Shown: positions 46,695 to 63,703, numbered from the stretch's first letter. The stretch is 64,000 nucleotides of DNA from Lentzea albidocapillata subsp. violacea (GCF_900100275.1 NZ_FNET01000024.1:57143-121142), one strand, 5' to 3'. Program-made: numbers and translations. Notes: generated by a model not told the origin, from the letters alone.

Positions 46695-47503
46695 TGGCGA
46701 ACAAGGTGCTGTCCACCCTCGACGGTTTCGGCGACCAGCTGTCGTTCTACATCAAGGCGCTGGCCTGGACGCCGCGCGCGCTCAGGCGGTACTCCAAGGA
46801 GACGATGCGGCTGCTGGCCGAGGTCAGCTTCGGGTCGGGAGCGCTCGCGGTCATCGGCGGCACGATCGGCGTGATGGTCGGGCTGTCGGTGTTCACCGGA
46901 ACCGTGGTCGGCCTCCAGGGCTTCACGGCGTTGAACCAGATCGGCACGTCGGCGTTCGCCGGGTTCGTGTCGGCCTACTTCAACACCCGTGAGATCGCGC
47001 CGCTCGTGGCCGGGCTGGCGTTGTCGGCGACGGTCGGGTCCGGGTTCACGGCGCAGCTGGGTGCGATGCGGATCTCCGAGGAGATCGACGCGCTGGAGGT
47101 CATGGGCATCCCCAGCCTGCCGTTCCTGGTCACCACGCGGATCATCGCCGGGTTCGTCGCGATCATCCCGCTGTACGTGATCGGCCTGCTGACGAGTTAT
47201 CTGGCAGCCAGAACGATCACCGTGGAGTTCTACGGGCAGTCGGCGGGCACGTACGACCACTACTTCAATCTGTTCCTACCGCCGATCGACGTGCTCTGGT
47301 CGTTCGGCAAGGTGCTGATCTTCGCGGTCGTGATCATCATGACCCACTGCTACTACGGCTACCGCGCGTCCGGCGGTCCGGCCGGCGTCGGGGTCGCGGT
47401 CGGGCGTGCGGTGCGGACCGCGATCGTCACGACGGCGCTGCTCGACTTCTTCCTGAGCCTCGCGATCTGGGGCGCGACGACGACGGTGAGGATCGCGGGA
47501 TGA
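46694..47503 (+). CDS. Mce permease YrbE B
   Basis: A 269-residue MlaE-family permease: GALAVIGGTIGVMVGLSVFT, ISEEIDALEVMGIPSLPFLV (coupling helix) and RTAIVTTALLDFFLSLAIWG. Partner of YrbE A in the inner-membrane complex that moves lipids delivered by the MceA-F hexamer. ATG overlaps the previous stop (TGATG) and its stop overlaps mceA (ATGA). Confidence 0.93.
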   Translation: MANKVLSTLDGFGDQLSFYIKALAWTPRALRRYSKETMRLLAEVSFGSGALAVIGGTIGVMVGLSVFTGTVVGLQGFTALNQIGTSAFAGFVSAYFNTREIAPLVAGLALSATVGSGFTAQLGAMRISEEIDALEVMGIPSLPFLVTTRIIAGFVAIIPLYVIGLLTSYLAARTITVEFYGQSAGTYDHYFNLFLPPIDVLWSFGKVLIFAVVIIMTHCYYGYRASGGPAGVGVAVGRAVRTAIVTTALLDFFLSLAIWGATTTVRIAG

Positions 47504-48816
47504 GGAAACGCGTGTTAGGCATCGCCTTTCTCCTCGCGATCGCCATGTTCCTGTCGCTCACGGTGGCGCTCTACAAGGACGTCTTCAGCGACTACGTGAA
47601 GGTCACGCTCAAGACCGACCACATCGGCAACCAGTTGCAGACCGCGAGCGACGTCAAGGTGCGCGGGCTGATCGTCGGGTCGGTGAAGGCCATCCGTACC
47701 AGCGGGGACGGCGCCGAGCTGGAGCTGGCGCTGGAGCCGGACAAGGTCGACCAGATCCCGGCGAACGTCAGCGCGCGCCTGCTGCCCAAGACGTTGTTCG
47801 GCGAGCGGTACGTGAACCTCGTGCTGCCGCAGCAGAAGAGCGCGGCCATCACCCAGGGCGCCGTCATCGAGCAGGACCGGACGAGCAGCGCGATCGAGCT
47901 CGAACGCGTGCTGGGCAACCTGATGCCGGTGCTCCAGGCGATCCAGCCGGAGAAGCTCGCGACCACGCTGACGGCGTTGTCGCAGGCGCTCGACGGACGG
48001 GGCAAGCCGCTCGGCGAGACGCTGGTGTCGCTGGACGCCTATCTCGGTGAGCTCAACCCGCAGCTGCCCGCGCTGAAGGAGAACATCTCCAAGCTCGCGG
48101 ACGTCGCGAACGTCTACTCCGACGCCGCGCCGGACCTGTTGCAGGCGCTCAACGACATGACCACGACGACCAAGACCGTCGTCGACCAGCGCGAGAACCT
48201 GCTCGCGCTCTACGGCTCGCTGACCACGACGTCGCAGGACGTCACCAGCTTCGTCACGGTCAACAAGAACAACATCATCGCGCTCGCCGACACCAGCCGG
48301 CCGACGCTGGAGCTGCTCGCGAAGTACGCGCCCGAGTACCCGTGCCTGCTCAAGGGGCTCGCGGAGTTCGAACCGGTGATCAGCAAGGCGTTCGGCGAGG
48401 GCACCAACGAGCCGGGCCTGCACATCACGCTGGAGATCACGCAGAACCGCGGCAAGTACAAGCCGAACCTCGACGAGCCCGAGTACAAGGACAAGCGCGG
48501 ACCTCGTTGCTACGACCTGATCCCGCGGCCCGACCCGTTCCCGCAGTACCCGCCGGAGGGTCCGGTGCAGGACGGGGCGAGCACGCCGCCGCCCGCCCGC
48601 GTCGCGAACGACGGGATCCTGCCGCCGGCCAACGCCGGCAACGTGACCGTGCCGCAGTCCGCTGACGTGCTGCGGCTCGCCAACTCGCCGGAGGAGGCCA
48701 GGTTGATCGCGGCGCTCTTCGGACCGCGCGTCGGCGTCGACCCGCGGGACATGCCCGGCTGGTCGAGCCTGCTGCTCGGGCCACTGGTTCGCGGAACGGA
48801 GGTGACCGTCAAGTGA
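47500..48816 (+). CDS. Mce family protein A
   Basis: A 438-residue MlaD/Mce-domain protein. One N-terminal membrane span (VLGIAFLLAIAMFLSLTVAL), the MCE domain at about residues 38-110 (VTLKTDHIGNQLQTASDVKV, RLLPKTLFGERYVNLVLP), then a long helical region (about 130-300) and a proline-rich C-terminus. Forms part of the heterohexameric tunnel across the envelope. First of six mce genes with 4-nt overlaps. Confidence 0.93.
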   Translation: MRKRVLGIAFLLAIAMFLSLTVALYKDVFSDYVKVTLKTDHIGNQLQTASDVKVRGLIVGSVKAIRTSGDGAELELALEPDKVDQIPANVSARLLPKTLFGERYVNLVLPQQKSAAITQGAVIEQDRTSSAIELERVLGNLMPVLQAIQPEKLATTLTALSQALDGRGKPLGETLVSLDAYLGELNPQLPALKENISKLADVANVYSDAAPDLLQALNDMTTTTKTVVDQRENLLALYGSLTTTSQDVTSFVTVNKNNIIALADTSRPTLELLAKYAPEYPCLLKGLAEFEPVISKAFGEGTNEPGLHITLEITQNRGKYKPNLDEPEYKDKRGPRCYDLIPRPDPFPQYPPEGPVQDGASTPPPARVANDGILPPANAGNVTVPQSADVLRLANSPEEARLIAALFGPRVGVDPRDMPGWSSLLLGPLVRGTEVTVK

Positions 48817-49844
48817 AGGGACTGCTGGCCCCGCTGCTCAAGCTGATCGCCTTCGCGGTGGTCACGATCCTCGCCACGTCGTTGCTCGCGGTCACCATCG
48901 CCAACGTGAACCTGGCCAGTGCCACCGAGTACAAGGCCCAGTTCACCGACGTCACCGCGCTGAACGAGGGTGACGACATCCGCATCGCCGGCGTCCGCGT
49001 CGGGCAGGTCGACGGAATCAGGGTCGTCGACCGCAAGACCGCCGAGGTGGCGTTCTCCATCGACGGCGACCGCAAGCTGCCCGAGGCGGTGACCGCGACG
49101 ATCAAGTACCGCAACCTGGTGGGGCAGCGGTACATCGCGCTGGAGTCCGGCACCGGTGACACCAGGGCGGTGCTGGCCGAGGGCGGCACGATCCCGTTGG
49201 AACGCACGAAGGCCGCGCTCGACCTCACCGTGCTGTTCAACGGCTTCAAGCCGCTCTTCCAGGCACTGTCGCCGGAGGACGTGAACAAGCTGTCGTTCGA
49301 GATCATCCAGGTGCTGCAGGGAGAAGGCAGCACGATCGACAGCCTGCTGCAGCACACGGCCTCGCTGACCAGCACGCTGGCGGGCAAGGACAAGGTGATC
49401 GGCGAGGTCGTCGACAACCTCAACACCGCGCTGGAGACCGTGAACTCGCGCGACGAGGACTTCAACAACCTCGTGATCACGTTGCAGACGCTGGTGTCCG
49501 GACTCGCGCAGGACCGTCAGCCGATCGGTGAGGCGATCACCGCGCTCGGTGACCTGACCCAGGCCACCTCCGGCCTGCTGGAGCAGGGCCGCGAGCCGTT
49601 GAAGAACGACATCGCGCAGCTCGGCATCGTCTCGAAGACGCTGGGCGACAACGAGGTGCTCGTCGACGGGATGCTGCAGCGCCTGCCCAACAAGCTGGAG
49701 ACGATCACACGGACCGCGACCTACGGTTCGTGGTTCAACTTCTTCCTCTGCGAGGGCACCGGCCAGATCGCGGTGCCGCCGGTCATCCCCGACCCGATTC
49801 CGATCACGGCGCTGCCGGTGACCCAACAGAGGTGCCGCCGATGA
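48813..49844 (+). CDS. Mce family protein B
   Basis: A 343-residue MCE protein: N-terminal span (LIAFAVVTILATSLLAVTIA), MCE domain (YKAQFTDVTALNEGDDIRIA, GVRVGQVDGI, YRNLVGQRYIALE), helical stalk with ELIPS-like heptads and a C-terminal cysteine pair (FLCEG, QRCRR). GTG overlaps mceA (GTGA); the stop overlaps mceC (ATGA). Confidence 0.93.
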   Translation: MKGLLAPLLKLIAFAVVTILATSLLAVTIANVNLASATEYKAQFTDVTALNEGDDIRIAGVRVGQVDGIRVVDRKTAEVAFSIDGDRKLPEAVTATIKYRNLVGQRYIALESGTGDTRAVLAEGGTIPLERTKAALDLTVLFNGFKPLFQALSPEDVNKLSFEIIQVLQGEGSTIDSLLQHTASLTSTLAGKDKVIGEVVDNLNTALETVNSRDEDFNNLVITLQTLVSGLAQDRQPIGEAITALGDLTQATSGLLEQGREPLKNDIAQLGIVSKTLGDNEVLVDGMLQRLPNKLETITRTATYGSWFNFFLCEGTGQIAVPPVIPDPIPITALPVTQQRCRR

Positions 49845-50842
49845 GGACGAGCAACCCGATCAGGACCGGCGCGGTCAGCCTGACGCTGATCGTCCTGCTG
49901 TTGCTGGCCGCGTTCTACTCCGACGACCTGCCGATCGTCGGCGGCGGCACGAGCTACGCCGCGGACTTCAGCGAGGCCGCGGGGCTGGTGCCCGGCAACG
50001 AGGTCCGCGTCGCCGGCGTGAAGGTCGGCAAGGTCACCAAGGTCAAGCTCAACGGCGACAAGGTGCGGGTGACGTTCAAGGTCAAGGACGCCTGGGTGGG
50101 CGACCGGACGACCGCGATGATCCGCATCAAGACGTTGCTGGGGCAGAAGTTCCTGTCGCTGGACCCACAGGGCACCCAGCCGCTGTCCCCCGGCGACCCG
50201 ATCCCCAAGGAACGCACGCTCGCGCCGTACGACGTGAACGAGGCGTTCAACGGGCTCGCGACGACCGTCGGCCAGATCGACACGAAGCAGCTCGCGGACA
50301 GCTTCACGGTCCTCTCGGACACCTTCAAGAACTCGCCGGAGCACGTCCGGGGCGCGCTGGACGGCCTGTCCGCGTTGTCCAAGACGATCTCCTCGCGCGA
50401 CGAGCAGCTGGCGAAGTTGCTGGACAACACCAGGCAGCTGACCAGGACGCTGGCCGACCGCAACGCGGAGTTCGAGAAGCTGCTGGCGGACGGCAACCTG
50501 CTGCTCGGCGAGTTGCGCAAGCGCCGCGAGGCGATCAGCGCGCTGCTGACCGGCACGCGGAACCTCTCCCGTGAGCTGAGCGGACTCGTGACCGACAACC
50601 AGAACCAGCTGGGGCCCGCGCTGGAACAGCTCGGCCGGGTCACCACGATCCTGCAACGCAACCAGGACAACCTCGACCGCAGCCTCGCGCTGATGGCGCC
50701 GTTCTACCGGGTGTTCGCGAACACCCTGGGCAACGGTCGTTGGTTCGACACCTACATCTGCGGTCTGCTGCCGCCCTCGGTGAACCTCGGCGTCGTCGGG
50801 TTCAACGAGGAAGGCTGCCTGCCTCCGGGGGTGCAGCGATGA
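49841..50842 (+). CDS. Mce family protein C
   Basis: A 333-residue MCE protein. Membrane span TGAVSLTLIVLLLLAAFYSD, MCE domain (YAADFSEAAGLVPGNEVRVA, IKTLLGQKFLSLDP), a long helical region rich in heptads (KTISSRDEQLAKLLDNTRQL), and conserved C-terminal cysteines (YICGLLPP, EEGCLPPG). ATG overlaps mceB. Extracytoplasmic. Confidence 0.93.
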   Translation: MRTSNPIRTGAVSLTLIVLLLLAAFYSDDLPIVGGGTSYAADFSEAAGLVPGNEVRVAGVKVGKVTKVKLNGDKVRVTFKVKDAWVGDRTTAMIRIKTLLGQKFLSLDPQGTQPLSPGDPIPKERTLAPYDVNEAFNGLATTVGQIDTKQLADSFTVLSDTFKNSPEHVRGALDGLSALSKTISSRDEQLAKLLDNTRQLTRTLADRNAEFEKLLADGNLLLGELRKRREAISALLTGTRNLSRELSGLVTDNQNQLGPALEQLGRVTTILQRNQDNLDRSLALMAPFYRVFANTLGNGRWFDTYICGLLPPSVNLGVVGFNEEGCLPPGVQR

Positions 50843-52005
50843 CTACAGCAGTGAACAGCAAAGTCGGCCGGTTCATCGCGATCGCGTGCGTTTTCGCGCT
50901 GGTCGTGACGGCCGGGCTCTGGTGGGTCTTCAACGGCATGAACGGCCGCAAGGTCACCGCGCACTTCGCGGCGGCCGTCGGCGTCTACCCCGGCGGTGAC
51001 GTGCGGATCCTCGGCGTGAAGGTCGGCACGATCGACGAGGTCACGCCGGAGGGCAAGACCGTGAAGGTCGTGTTCACCGTCGACCGCGACGTGCGGGTGC
51101 CGGAGAACGCGCAGGCCGTCGTGGTCTCGCCGAGCGTGGTCAGCGACCGGTACGTGCAGCTCGCGCCCGCCTACACCGGCGGGCCGACGCTGGGCGAGAA
51201 CGCCGTGATCCCGCGCGAGCGCACCGCGACGCCGGTCGAGCTGGACGAGCTGTACTCGTCGCTCGACAAGCTCACGACCGCGCTGGGGCCCAACGGCGCG
51301 AACGCCGACGGCGCGTTGGCGGACCTGCTGAACTCGGCGGCTCGCAACCTCGAAGGCAACGGCCAGGCGCTCAACGACACGTTGAAGAACCTGGGCCAGG
51401 CGACCCGCACCCTGTCCGGGTCCAAAGAAGACCTGTTCGCCACGGTCGACAACCTGCAGAAGTTCACCGCGATGCTCGCCGCGAACGACAGCCAGGTGCG
51501 CGACTTCAACTCCCAGCTCGCGGACGTGTCGAAGATGCTGGCCGACGAACGCGGTGACCTCGGCGCGGCGCTCTCAGAGCTCGCGACCGCGCTGGGGCTG
51601 GTGCAGGGGTTCATCAAGGACAACCGCGAGGTGCTCAAGTCCAATGTGGACAAACTTGCCTCGATCACGCAGGTGCTGGTGAACCAGCGAGCAGCGCTGG
51701 CGGAGACGCTCGACGTCGCTCCGCTGGCCCTGGGCAACCTGCAGAACTCCTACAACGCGGCGTCCGGCACGCTCGACACCCGCGCGAACATCAACGAGCT
51801 GAACCAGCCGCCGATCGTGCTGATCTGCAAGCTGATCCAGCAGGCGTCGCCGAACAACGTGCCGCCGATCCTCGCGCAGACGTGCAAGCAGCTGGAGCCG
51901 ATCCTGACCGGCGTGGTACCGCTGAAGCCGCCGGCCGAGGTCATCAACGACCTCAACGCGGGCAAGCTGCCGTTGCCCCTGCCGCTCGCGGGGGTGCCCC
52001 AGTGA
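50839..52005 (+). CDS. Mce family protein D
   Basis: A 388-residue MCE protein: span FIAIACVFALVVTAGLWWVF, MCE domain (VTAHFAAAVGVYPGGDVRIL, GVKVGTIDEVTPEGKTVKV, VVSDRYVQLAPAYTGGPTLG), helical stalk to about residue 300, then a Cys-containing tail (IVLICKLIQQASPNNVPPIL, AQTCKQLEP). ATG overlaps mceC (ATGA), and its stop overlaps the lipoprotein mceE (GTGA). Confidence 0.93.
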   Translation: MTTAVNSKVGRFIAIACVFALVVTAGLWWVFNGMNGRKVTAHFAAAVGVYPGGDVRILGVKVGTIDEVTPEGKTVKVVFTVDRDVRVPENAQAVVVSPSVVSDRYVQLAPAYTGGPTLGENAVIPRERTATPVELDELYSSLDKLTTALGPNGANADGALADLLNSAARNLEGNGQALNDTLKNLGQATRTLSGSKEDLFATVDNLQKFTAMLAANDSQVRDFNSQLADVSKMLADERGDLGAALSELATALGLVQGFIKDNREVLKSNVDKLASITQVLVNQRAALAETLDVAPLALGNLQNSYNAASGTLDTRANINELNQPPIVLICKLIQQASPNNVPPILAQTCKQLEPILTGVVPLKPPAEVINDLNAGKLPLPLPLAGVPQ

Positions 52006-53156
52006 GGAAGCTGGCCGTGGTTCTTTCCGTGCTCCTGCTCGCCGGCTGCGGCTCGGGCGGGTTCGACGGCGTGTACAACATGCCGTTGCCGGGCGGTGCC
52101 GACATCGGTGATCACCCGTACCGGGTCAAGGCGCAGTTCAAGGACGTTCTCGACCTGGTGCCGCAGGCCGGTGTGAAGGTCAACGACGTGCCGGTCGGGC
52201 GGGTCGAGAAGATCGACCTGGGTGCCGACGGCTGGACCGCCGAGGTGACCATGCTGGTCAACGGCGACGTCCAGTTGCCCGCCAACGCCTTTGCGAAGCT
52301 GCGCCAGTCCGCGTTGCTCGGTGAGAAGTTCGTGGAGCTGGGCAAGCCTGCCAAGAATGATCGATCACAGCCTGCGGAGGGCAAGCTCGCCGACAACGCC
52401 GTGATCCCGCTGGACAGGACGAACCGCAACCCCGAGGTCGAAGAGGTCTTCGGGGCGTTGTCGATGTTGCTCAACGGCGGTGGCGTCGCGCAGTTGCAGA
52501 ACATCACCAAGGAGCTCAACGCGGCGATGGAGGGCAACGAGAAGGAGATCCGCTCGTTGCTGGGCAACCTCAACACGTTCGTCGGGGAGCTCGACAAGCA
52601 CAAGGCGGAGATCGTCCGCGCGCTCGACTCCATGAACCGGTTGGCGGGGACCCTGGCGCAGCAGCGCGACAAGATCGCGGTCGCGCTGACGGACCTGGAG
52701 CCCGGCCTGAAGGTGCTGGCCGAGCAGCGCACGCAGCTCGTGACGTTGCTGCAGTCGTTGGACAAGCTCTCCGACGTCGCCACGGACACGATCAACAGGA
52801 GCCGTGACGACATCGTGGCGGACCTGAAGGCGTTGCAGCCGACGCTGACGAAGCTCGCCGAGTCGGGGCAGAACCTGCCGAAGTCGCTGGAACTGCTGCT
52901 GACCTACCCGTTCCCGGACGCGGCGGTCGACGGCATCAAGGGCGACTACACGAACCTGTACGCCGATCTGGACCTGAACCTCGGCACGATCCTCGACAAC
53001 CTCGGGCGCTCGCGGCAGTCGCCGTTCGACTCGCTGGTCCCGAGCCACGGCACGCCGTTGCCGATGCCGAACATCCCGCTGCCGACCCCGGGGCACGACA
53101 CCGGGTCCGGGCTGGGCGACGTGCTCGGCGGTCTGCTGGGAGGTGGTCGCAGGTGA
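52002..53156 (+). CDS. Mce family lipoprotein E (LprK-type)
   Basis: A 384-residue MCE lipoprotein. The signal peptide ends in lipobox LLAGC (Cys16), unlike the membrane-spanning siblings, which is the hallmark of MceE. MCE domain: YRVKAQFKDVLDLVPQAGVK, KLRQSALLGEKFVELG. Helical stalk with coiled-coil-like heptads to about residue 300, and a Gly/Pro-rich tail. GTG start; stop overlaps mceF. Confidence 0.94.
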   Translation: MRKLAVVLSVLLLAGCGSGGFDGVYNMPLPGGADIGDHPYRVKAQFKDVLDLVPQAGVKVNDVPVGRVEKIDLGADGWTAEVTMLVNGDVQLPANAFAKLRQSALLGEKFVELGKPAKNDRSQPAEGKLADNAVIPLDRTNRNPEVEEVFGALSMLLNGGGVAQLQNITKELNAAMEGNEKEIRSLLGNLNTFVGELDKHKAEIVRALDSMNRLAGTLAQQRDKIAVALTDLEPGLKVLAEQRTQLVTLLQSLDKLSDVATDTINRSRDDIVADLKALQPTLTKLAESGQNLPKSLELLLTYPFPDAAVDGIKGDYTNLYADLDLNLGTILDNLGRSRQSPFDSLVPSHGTPLPMPNIPLPTPGHDTGSGLGDVLGGLLGGGRR

Positions 53157-54382
53157 TCACGCGCGGAACCAAGCTCAAGATCGGCGCGTTCGTGGTCGTC
53201 GCGTTGCTGGGCGTGTCCTACGTCAGCGCGACGTACGTCGGCCTGTTCAAGTCGTCGGCGACGGTCGTGACGATGCAGCTCGCCGACTCCGGTGGCATCT
53301 TCACCAACGCCGAGGTCACGTACCGCGGCGTTCCGATCGGCCGGGTCGGTCAGCTACGGCTGACCTCGGACGGCATCGAGGTCGACCTGGAGCTGGACGC
53401 GGACGCGCCTCGCGTGCCTGCCGCGACCGAGGCCGTGGTGGCCAACCGGTCGGCGGTGGGCGAGCAGTACGTGGACCTGCGGCCGAAGAGCGACGGTGCT
53501 CCGTACCTGGAGTCAGGTTCGGTCATCCCGCGCTCGGCCACGAAGACGCCGCCCCCGGTCGACGGACTGCTGTCGAACCTGGACGCCTTCGCGTCGTCGG
53601 TGCCCACGGACTCCTTGAAGACCGTGGTCGACGAGCTGCACACGGCGTTCAGTGGGACCGGCGGCGACCTGCAGGTGCTGATCGACAACACCGCGGCGTT
53701 CACGGCCGCCGCTCGCGAGCACCTGCCGCAGACCACGCGGCTGTTGCAGGACGGGCGGATCGTGCTGGCCACGCAGGCCGCGTCCGGTGGCGCCATCCGG
53801 TCGTTCAGCGGAGACCTGCGGTTGCTCGCCGAGCAGCTCAAAGCCTCCGACGGCGACCTGCGGCGGTTGATCGTGGCCGTGCCGCCGGCGTCCGAGCAGG
53901 TGTCGGCGTTGCTCAAGGAGAGCGGGCCGAACCTCGGGGTGGTCTTCGCGAACCTGCTGACCACGTCGAACATCCTCGTGACCAGGCGTGATGGTTTGGA
54001 ACAGATCGCGGTGACGTATCCCATCGCCGTCGGCGGTGGGTTCTCCGTGGCGCCGGGTGACGGGACGGCGCACTTCGGGCTGGCCTTGAACGTGTTCGAC
54101 CCGATGCCGTGCACCGTCGGATACGAGGGCACGACGATTCGTTCCGGTAACGACACTTCTGCCGCACCGCTGAACACGCAGGCGTACTGCGCTCTCGCGC
54201 GCGGGTCGGCGACCTCGGTGCGAGGCTCGCAGAATGCGCCATATGGTGGAACACCGACCACGCCGGTCGGCAGCGCGACGACACAGCCGGGTCAGGAGCA
54301 GACGGGACAGACCGCCGGGCCGGAGGTGCCGTTGCTGACGTCGCTGGGCCAGCTGCTGGGCTTGCCGGAGGGAAGGAAGTAG
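53153..54382 (+). CDS. Mce family protein F
   Basis: A 409-residue MCE protein: span KIGAFVVVALLGVSYVSATY, MCE domain (TMQLADSGGIFTNAEVTYRG, VPIGRVGQL, NRSAVGEQYVDLRPKSDG), helical stalk, and a C-terminal Thr/Gly/Pro-rich tail. Completes the A-F set. GTG overlaps mceE; its TAG shares one base with the next GTG. Confidence 0.93.
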   Translation: MITRGTKLKIGAFVVVALLGVSYVSATYVGLFKSSATVVTMQLADSGGIFTNAEVTYRGVPIGRVGQLRLTSDGIEVDLELDADAPRVPAATEAVVANRSAVGEQYVDLRPKSDGAPYLESGSVIPRSATKTPPPVDGLLSNLDAFASSVPTDSLKTVVDELHTAFSGTGGDLQVLIDNTAAFTAAAREHLPQTTRLLQDGRIVLATQAASGGAIRSFSGDLRLLAEQLKASDGDLRRLIVAVPPASEQVSALLKESGPNLGVVFANLLTTSNILVTRRDGLEQIAVTYPIAVGGGFSVAPGDGTAHFGLALNVFDPMPCTVGYEGTTIRSGNDTSAAPLNTQAYCALARGSATSVRGSQNAPYGGTPTTPVGSATTQPGQEQTGQTAGPEVPLLTSLGQLLGLPEGRK

Positions 54383-54882
54383 TGCGGATCTTCACGGTGA
54401 TCGCCGCGGTACTGGCGGTGCTGACGTTCGGCTTCGCCGCGTACTCGGGCGTGGCCTGGTACTCGGCGGCGCACTCGTCCGAGGCGTCGTTCGCCGCGGT
54501 GCGCGACGAGGCCCTGCGGTCGGGCCAGGTCGGCGTCACGAACTTCCTGACCCTCGACTACCAGAAGGTCGACGAGGATCTGCAGCGCTGGCTCAACTCG
54601 TCGACCGGGGACCTGCGCGCCGAGATCGACAAGGACAAGGACTCGCGCAAGAAGCAGCTGGTCGACGCCAAGTCCGTGACGACGTCGAAGGTGCTGGACG
54701 CCGCGATCACCGAGCTGGACGACCGCGCCGGCAGCGCGTCGATGATCGCCGTGGTCGAGAGCACCGTGACGCCCGACGGCGGCCAGAAGGTCACCAAGAT
54801 CAACCGGTACCTGACCAAGCTCACCCGCACCGAGGACGGCTGGAAGCTGAGCCAGCTCGGCCCGCTGCGGTCAGGCGTCTGA
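54382..54882 (+). CDS. Mce-associated membrane protein (Mas 1)
   Basis: A 166-residue protein with one N-terminal span (IFTVIAAVLAVLTFGFAAYS) and an extracytoplasmic NTF2-like domain (VTNFLTLDYQKVDEDLQRWL, SMIAVVESTVTPDGGQKVTK, GWKLSQLGPL). Mas proteins follow mce operons and stabilise the transporter. GTG start overlapping mceF by 1 nt. Confidence 0.85.
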   Translation: MRIFTVIAAVLAVLTFGFAAYSGVAWYSAAHSSEASFAAVRDEALRSGQVGVTNFLTLDYQKVDEDLQRWLNSSTGDLRAEIDKDKDSRKKQLVDAKSVTTSKVLDAAITELDDRAGSASMIAVVESTVTPDGGQKVTKINRYLTKLTRTEDGWKLSQLGPLRSGV

Positions 54883-54906
54883 TCCGGCCAGAGCTGATTG
54901 GAACGA

Positions 54907-55701
54907 GTGCACGTGCCCCCATCCCGCCGCCGCCCCATCCCCACGCCGCCCGCCGGAGGCCGTCCCAAGGTCGCCGGCCTGAACCGGCGCGCGTCCGGCG
55001 AGCCCGCGGCAGAACCTGCCGTGGAGCCCGCTGCCGAGGCCGTGGTCGAGGAAGTGACGCCGGAGGCCGTGCCCGATCCGGTGGAGGCAGACCTCAAGGC
55101 GCCGGAGGCCGTCGAGTGGACGCCGCCGCCCGCGGACGAGGCCGAGCCGGTCACCGCGAAGACCAGCCTGCAGGACGGCTGGGTGCTTCCGGTGGCGCTG
55201 CTCCTGGTCGCGGTGCTGCTGGGCGGGCTGGGCACGTTCTTCCTGGTGAAGTCGCGCTCGGTGTCCTACGACGCCGCCCTGGTCGACTCGGCCACCACCT
55301 CGGAGGTCAACGGCCAGGTCCGTGAGGCCGTGGAGAAGTCGTTCTCGTACAACTTCGCCGACGTCGAGTCCACCGAGAAGGCCGCCAGGGAACTGCTCAC
55401 CGGCAAGGCCCTGTGCCAGTACAACGCCGTGTTCGGCCCCGTGAAGGAGGTCGCGCCGCAGCAGAAGCTGGTCGTGACCGTCCGTGTGGTGTCATCAGCC
55501 GTGTCGTCGCTCAAGGGCGACCGCGCCACCGTGCTCGTGTTCGCCGACCAGGTCACCACCCGCACCACCGACAACCAGTCGGGCGGCGGCACCGCCATGC
55601 TCCGCGTGAGCGCGGTCGACGACGGAGAACGGTGGAAGATCGACAACATGGAGATGTTCGGCGCCACGGCGGATCAGAACCGCCAACTCCAGGGCTGCTG
55701 A
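54907..55701 (+). CDS. Mce-associated membrane protein (Mas 2)
   Basis: About 264 residues. A long Pro/Glu/Ala-rich cytoplasmic N-terminus (1-90), a membrane span (WVLPVALLLVAVLLGGLGTF), then an NTF2-like outer domain (AVEKSFSYNFADVESTEKAA, FADQVTTRTTDNQSGGGTAM, VDDGERWKIDNMEM). The start is uncertain: GTG 54907 or 54913, with GGAA just upstream. Last gene of the operon. Confidence 0.82.
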   Translation: MHVPPSRRRPIPTPPAGGRPKVAGLNRRASGEPAAEPAVEPAAEAVVEEVTPEAVPDPVEADLKAPEAVEWTPPPADEAEPVTAKTSLQDGWVLPVALLLVAVLLGGLGTFFLVKSRSVSYDAALVDSATTSEVNGQVREAVEKSFSYNFADVESTEKAARELLTGKALCQYNAVFGPVKEVAPQQKLVVTVRVVSSAVSSLKGDRATVLVFADQVTTRTTDNQSGGGTAMLRVSAVDDGERWKIDNMEMFGATADQNRQLQGC

Positions 55702-56202
55702 CCGCGATCGTTTGGCTCGGGCCGGTGCCGGGTACCTGATCTTCGTCCCCTAAGATCAACTTCGTCGCGAGGACGTCACAGGAGCCCCGGATGCACCGTG
55801 GACACGTCCTCCGCCACCCCTGACACGCGTGATCTCGATCACACAAATCTTGTGGCGCTCTGTAAGTCCACTTGAGGCCGTCAACTTCCCACCAAAACGG
55901 CCGCACACGTGTTTGTGCAGGTCAAATGGGTGACGCCAAGTAAACAGCGCTCCATCCAGAGGGTGGATCGAGCCGCAACATCTTGACTGCGCGCTCATGC
56001 AGGGTCACTCTGTCGGTGAGCAACAGGAGGGTCCTTCCAGGTGCCTCTCGACAGTCGCCGTGCGCGTGGCTAGACTGCCCCTTTGCGCTGCCCATTTTCC
56101 GCTTGCCCTTCGCCGAGAGCGTGGATTAGTCGAGCAGCGCCGCACCCTTGACAGCCGTGCTAGTTCGCTCTAGCCAGCTATTTGTCCCTGGAAGGACGCA
56201 TC
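55702..56202 (+). promoter_or_regulatory. rpoB upstream region with two tandem promoters
   Basis: A 501-bp non-coding stretch. Promoter 1: TCGACA (56048-56053), 17 bp, TAGACT (56071-56076). Promoter 2: TTGACA (56148-56153), 17 bp, TAGCCA (56171-56176), giving a leader of about 20 nt before the TTG start. No gene is supported in 55702-56047; it may hold long-leader elements of the upstream promoter. Confidence 0.7.
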
Positions 56203-59688
<3,486 letters not shown>

Positions 59689-59698
59689 TCACCTCGCA

Positions 59699-59739
59699 GG
59701 CCGGTGTTGGGGATGCCTCCCGCGTCCCCAACACCGGCC
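59699..59739 (+). promoter_or_regulatory. rpoB-rpoC intercistronic hairpin
   Basis: A perfect 15-bp stem (59699-59713 and 59725-59739, beginning GGCCGGTGTTGGGGA) with an 11-nt loop, 11 nt after the rpoB stop and without a U-tract. It may be an RNase processing site or transcriptional pause rather than a terminator, since rpoC follows. Confidence 0.65.
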
Positions 59740-59790
59740 CTCCGACCAGCTCCTTTTGCCACCGATCCAAAAAAGGGGAAGAGAGTAGAC

Positions 59791-63687
<3,897 letters not shown>

Positions 63688-63703
63688 GTGAGTTGAGTTG
63701 CTT

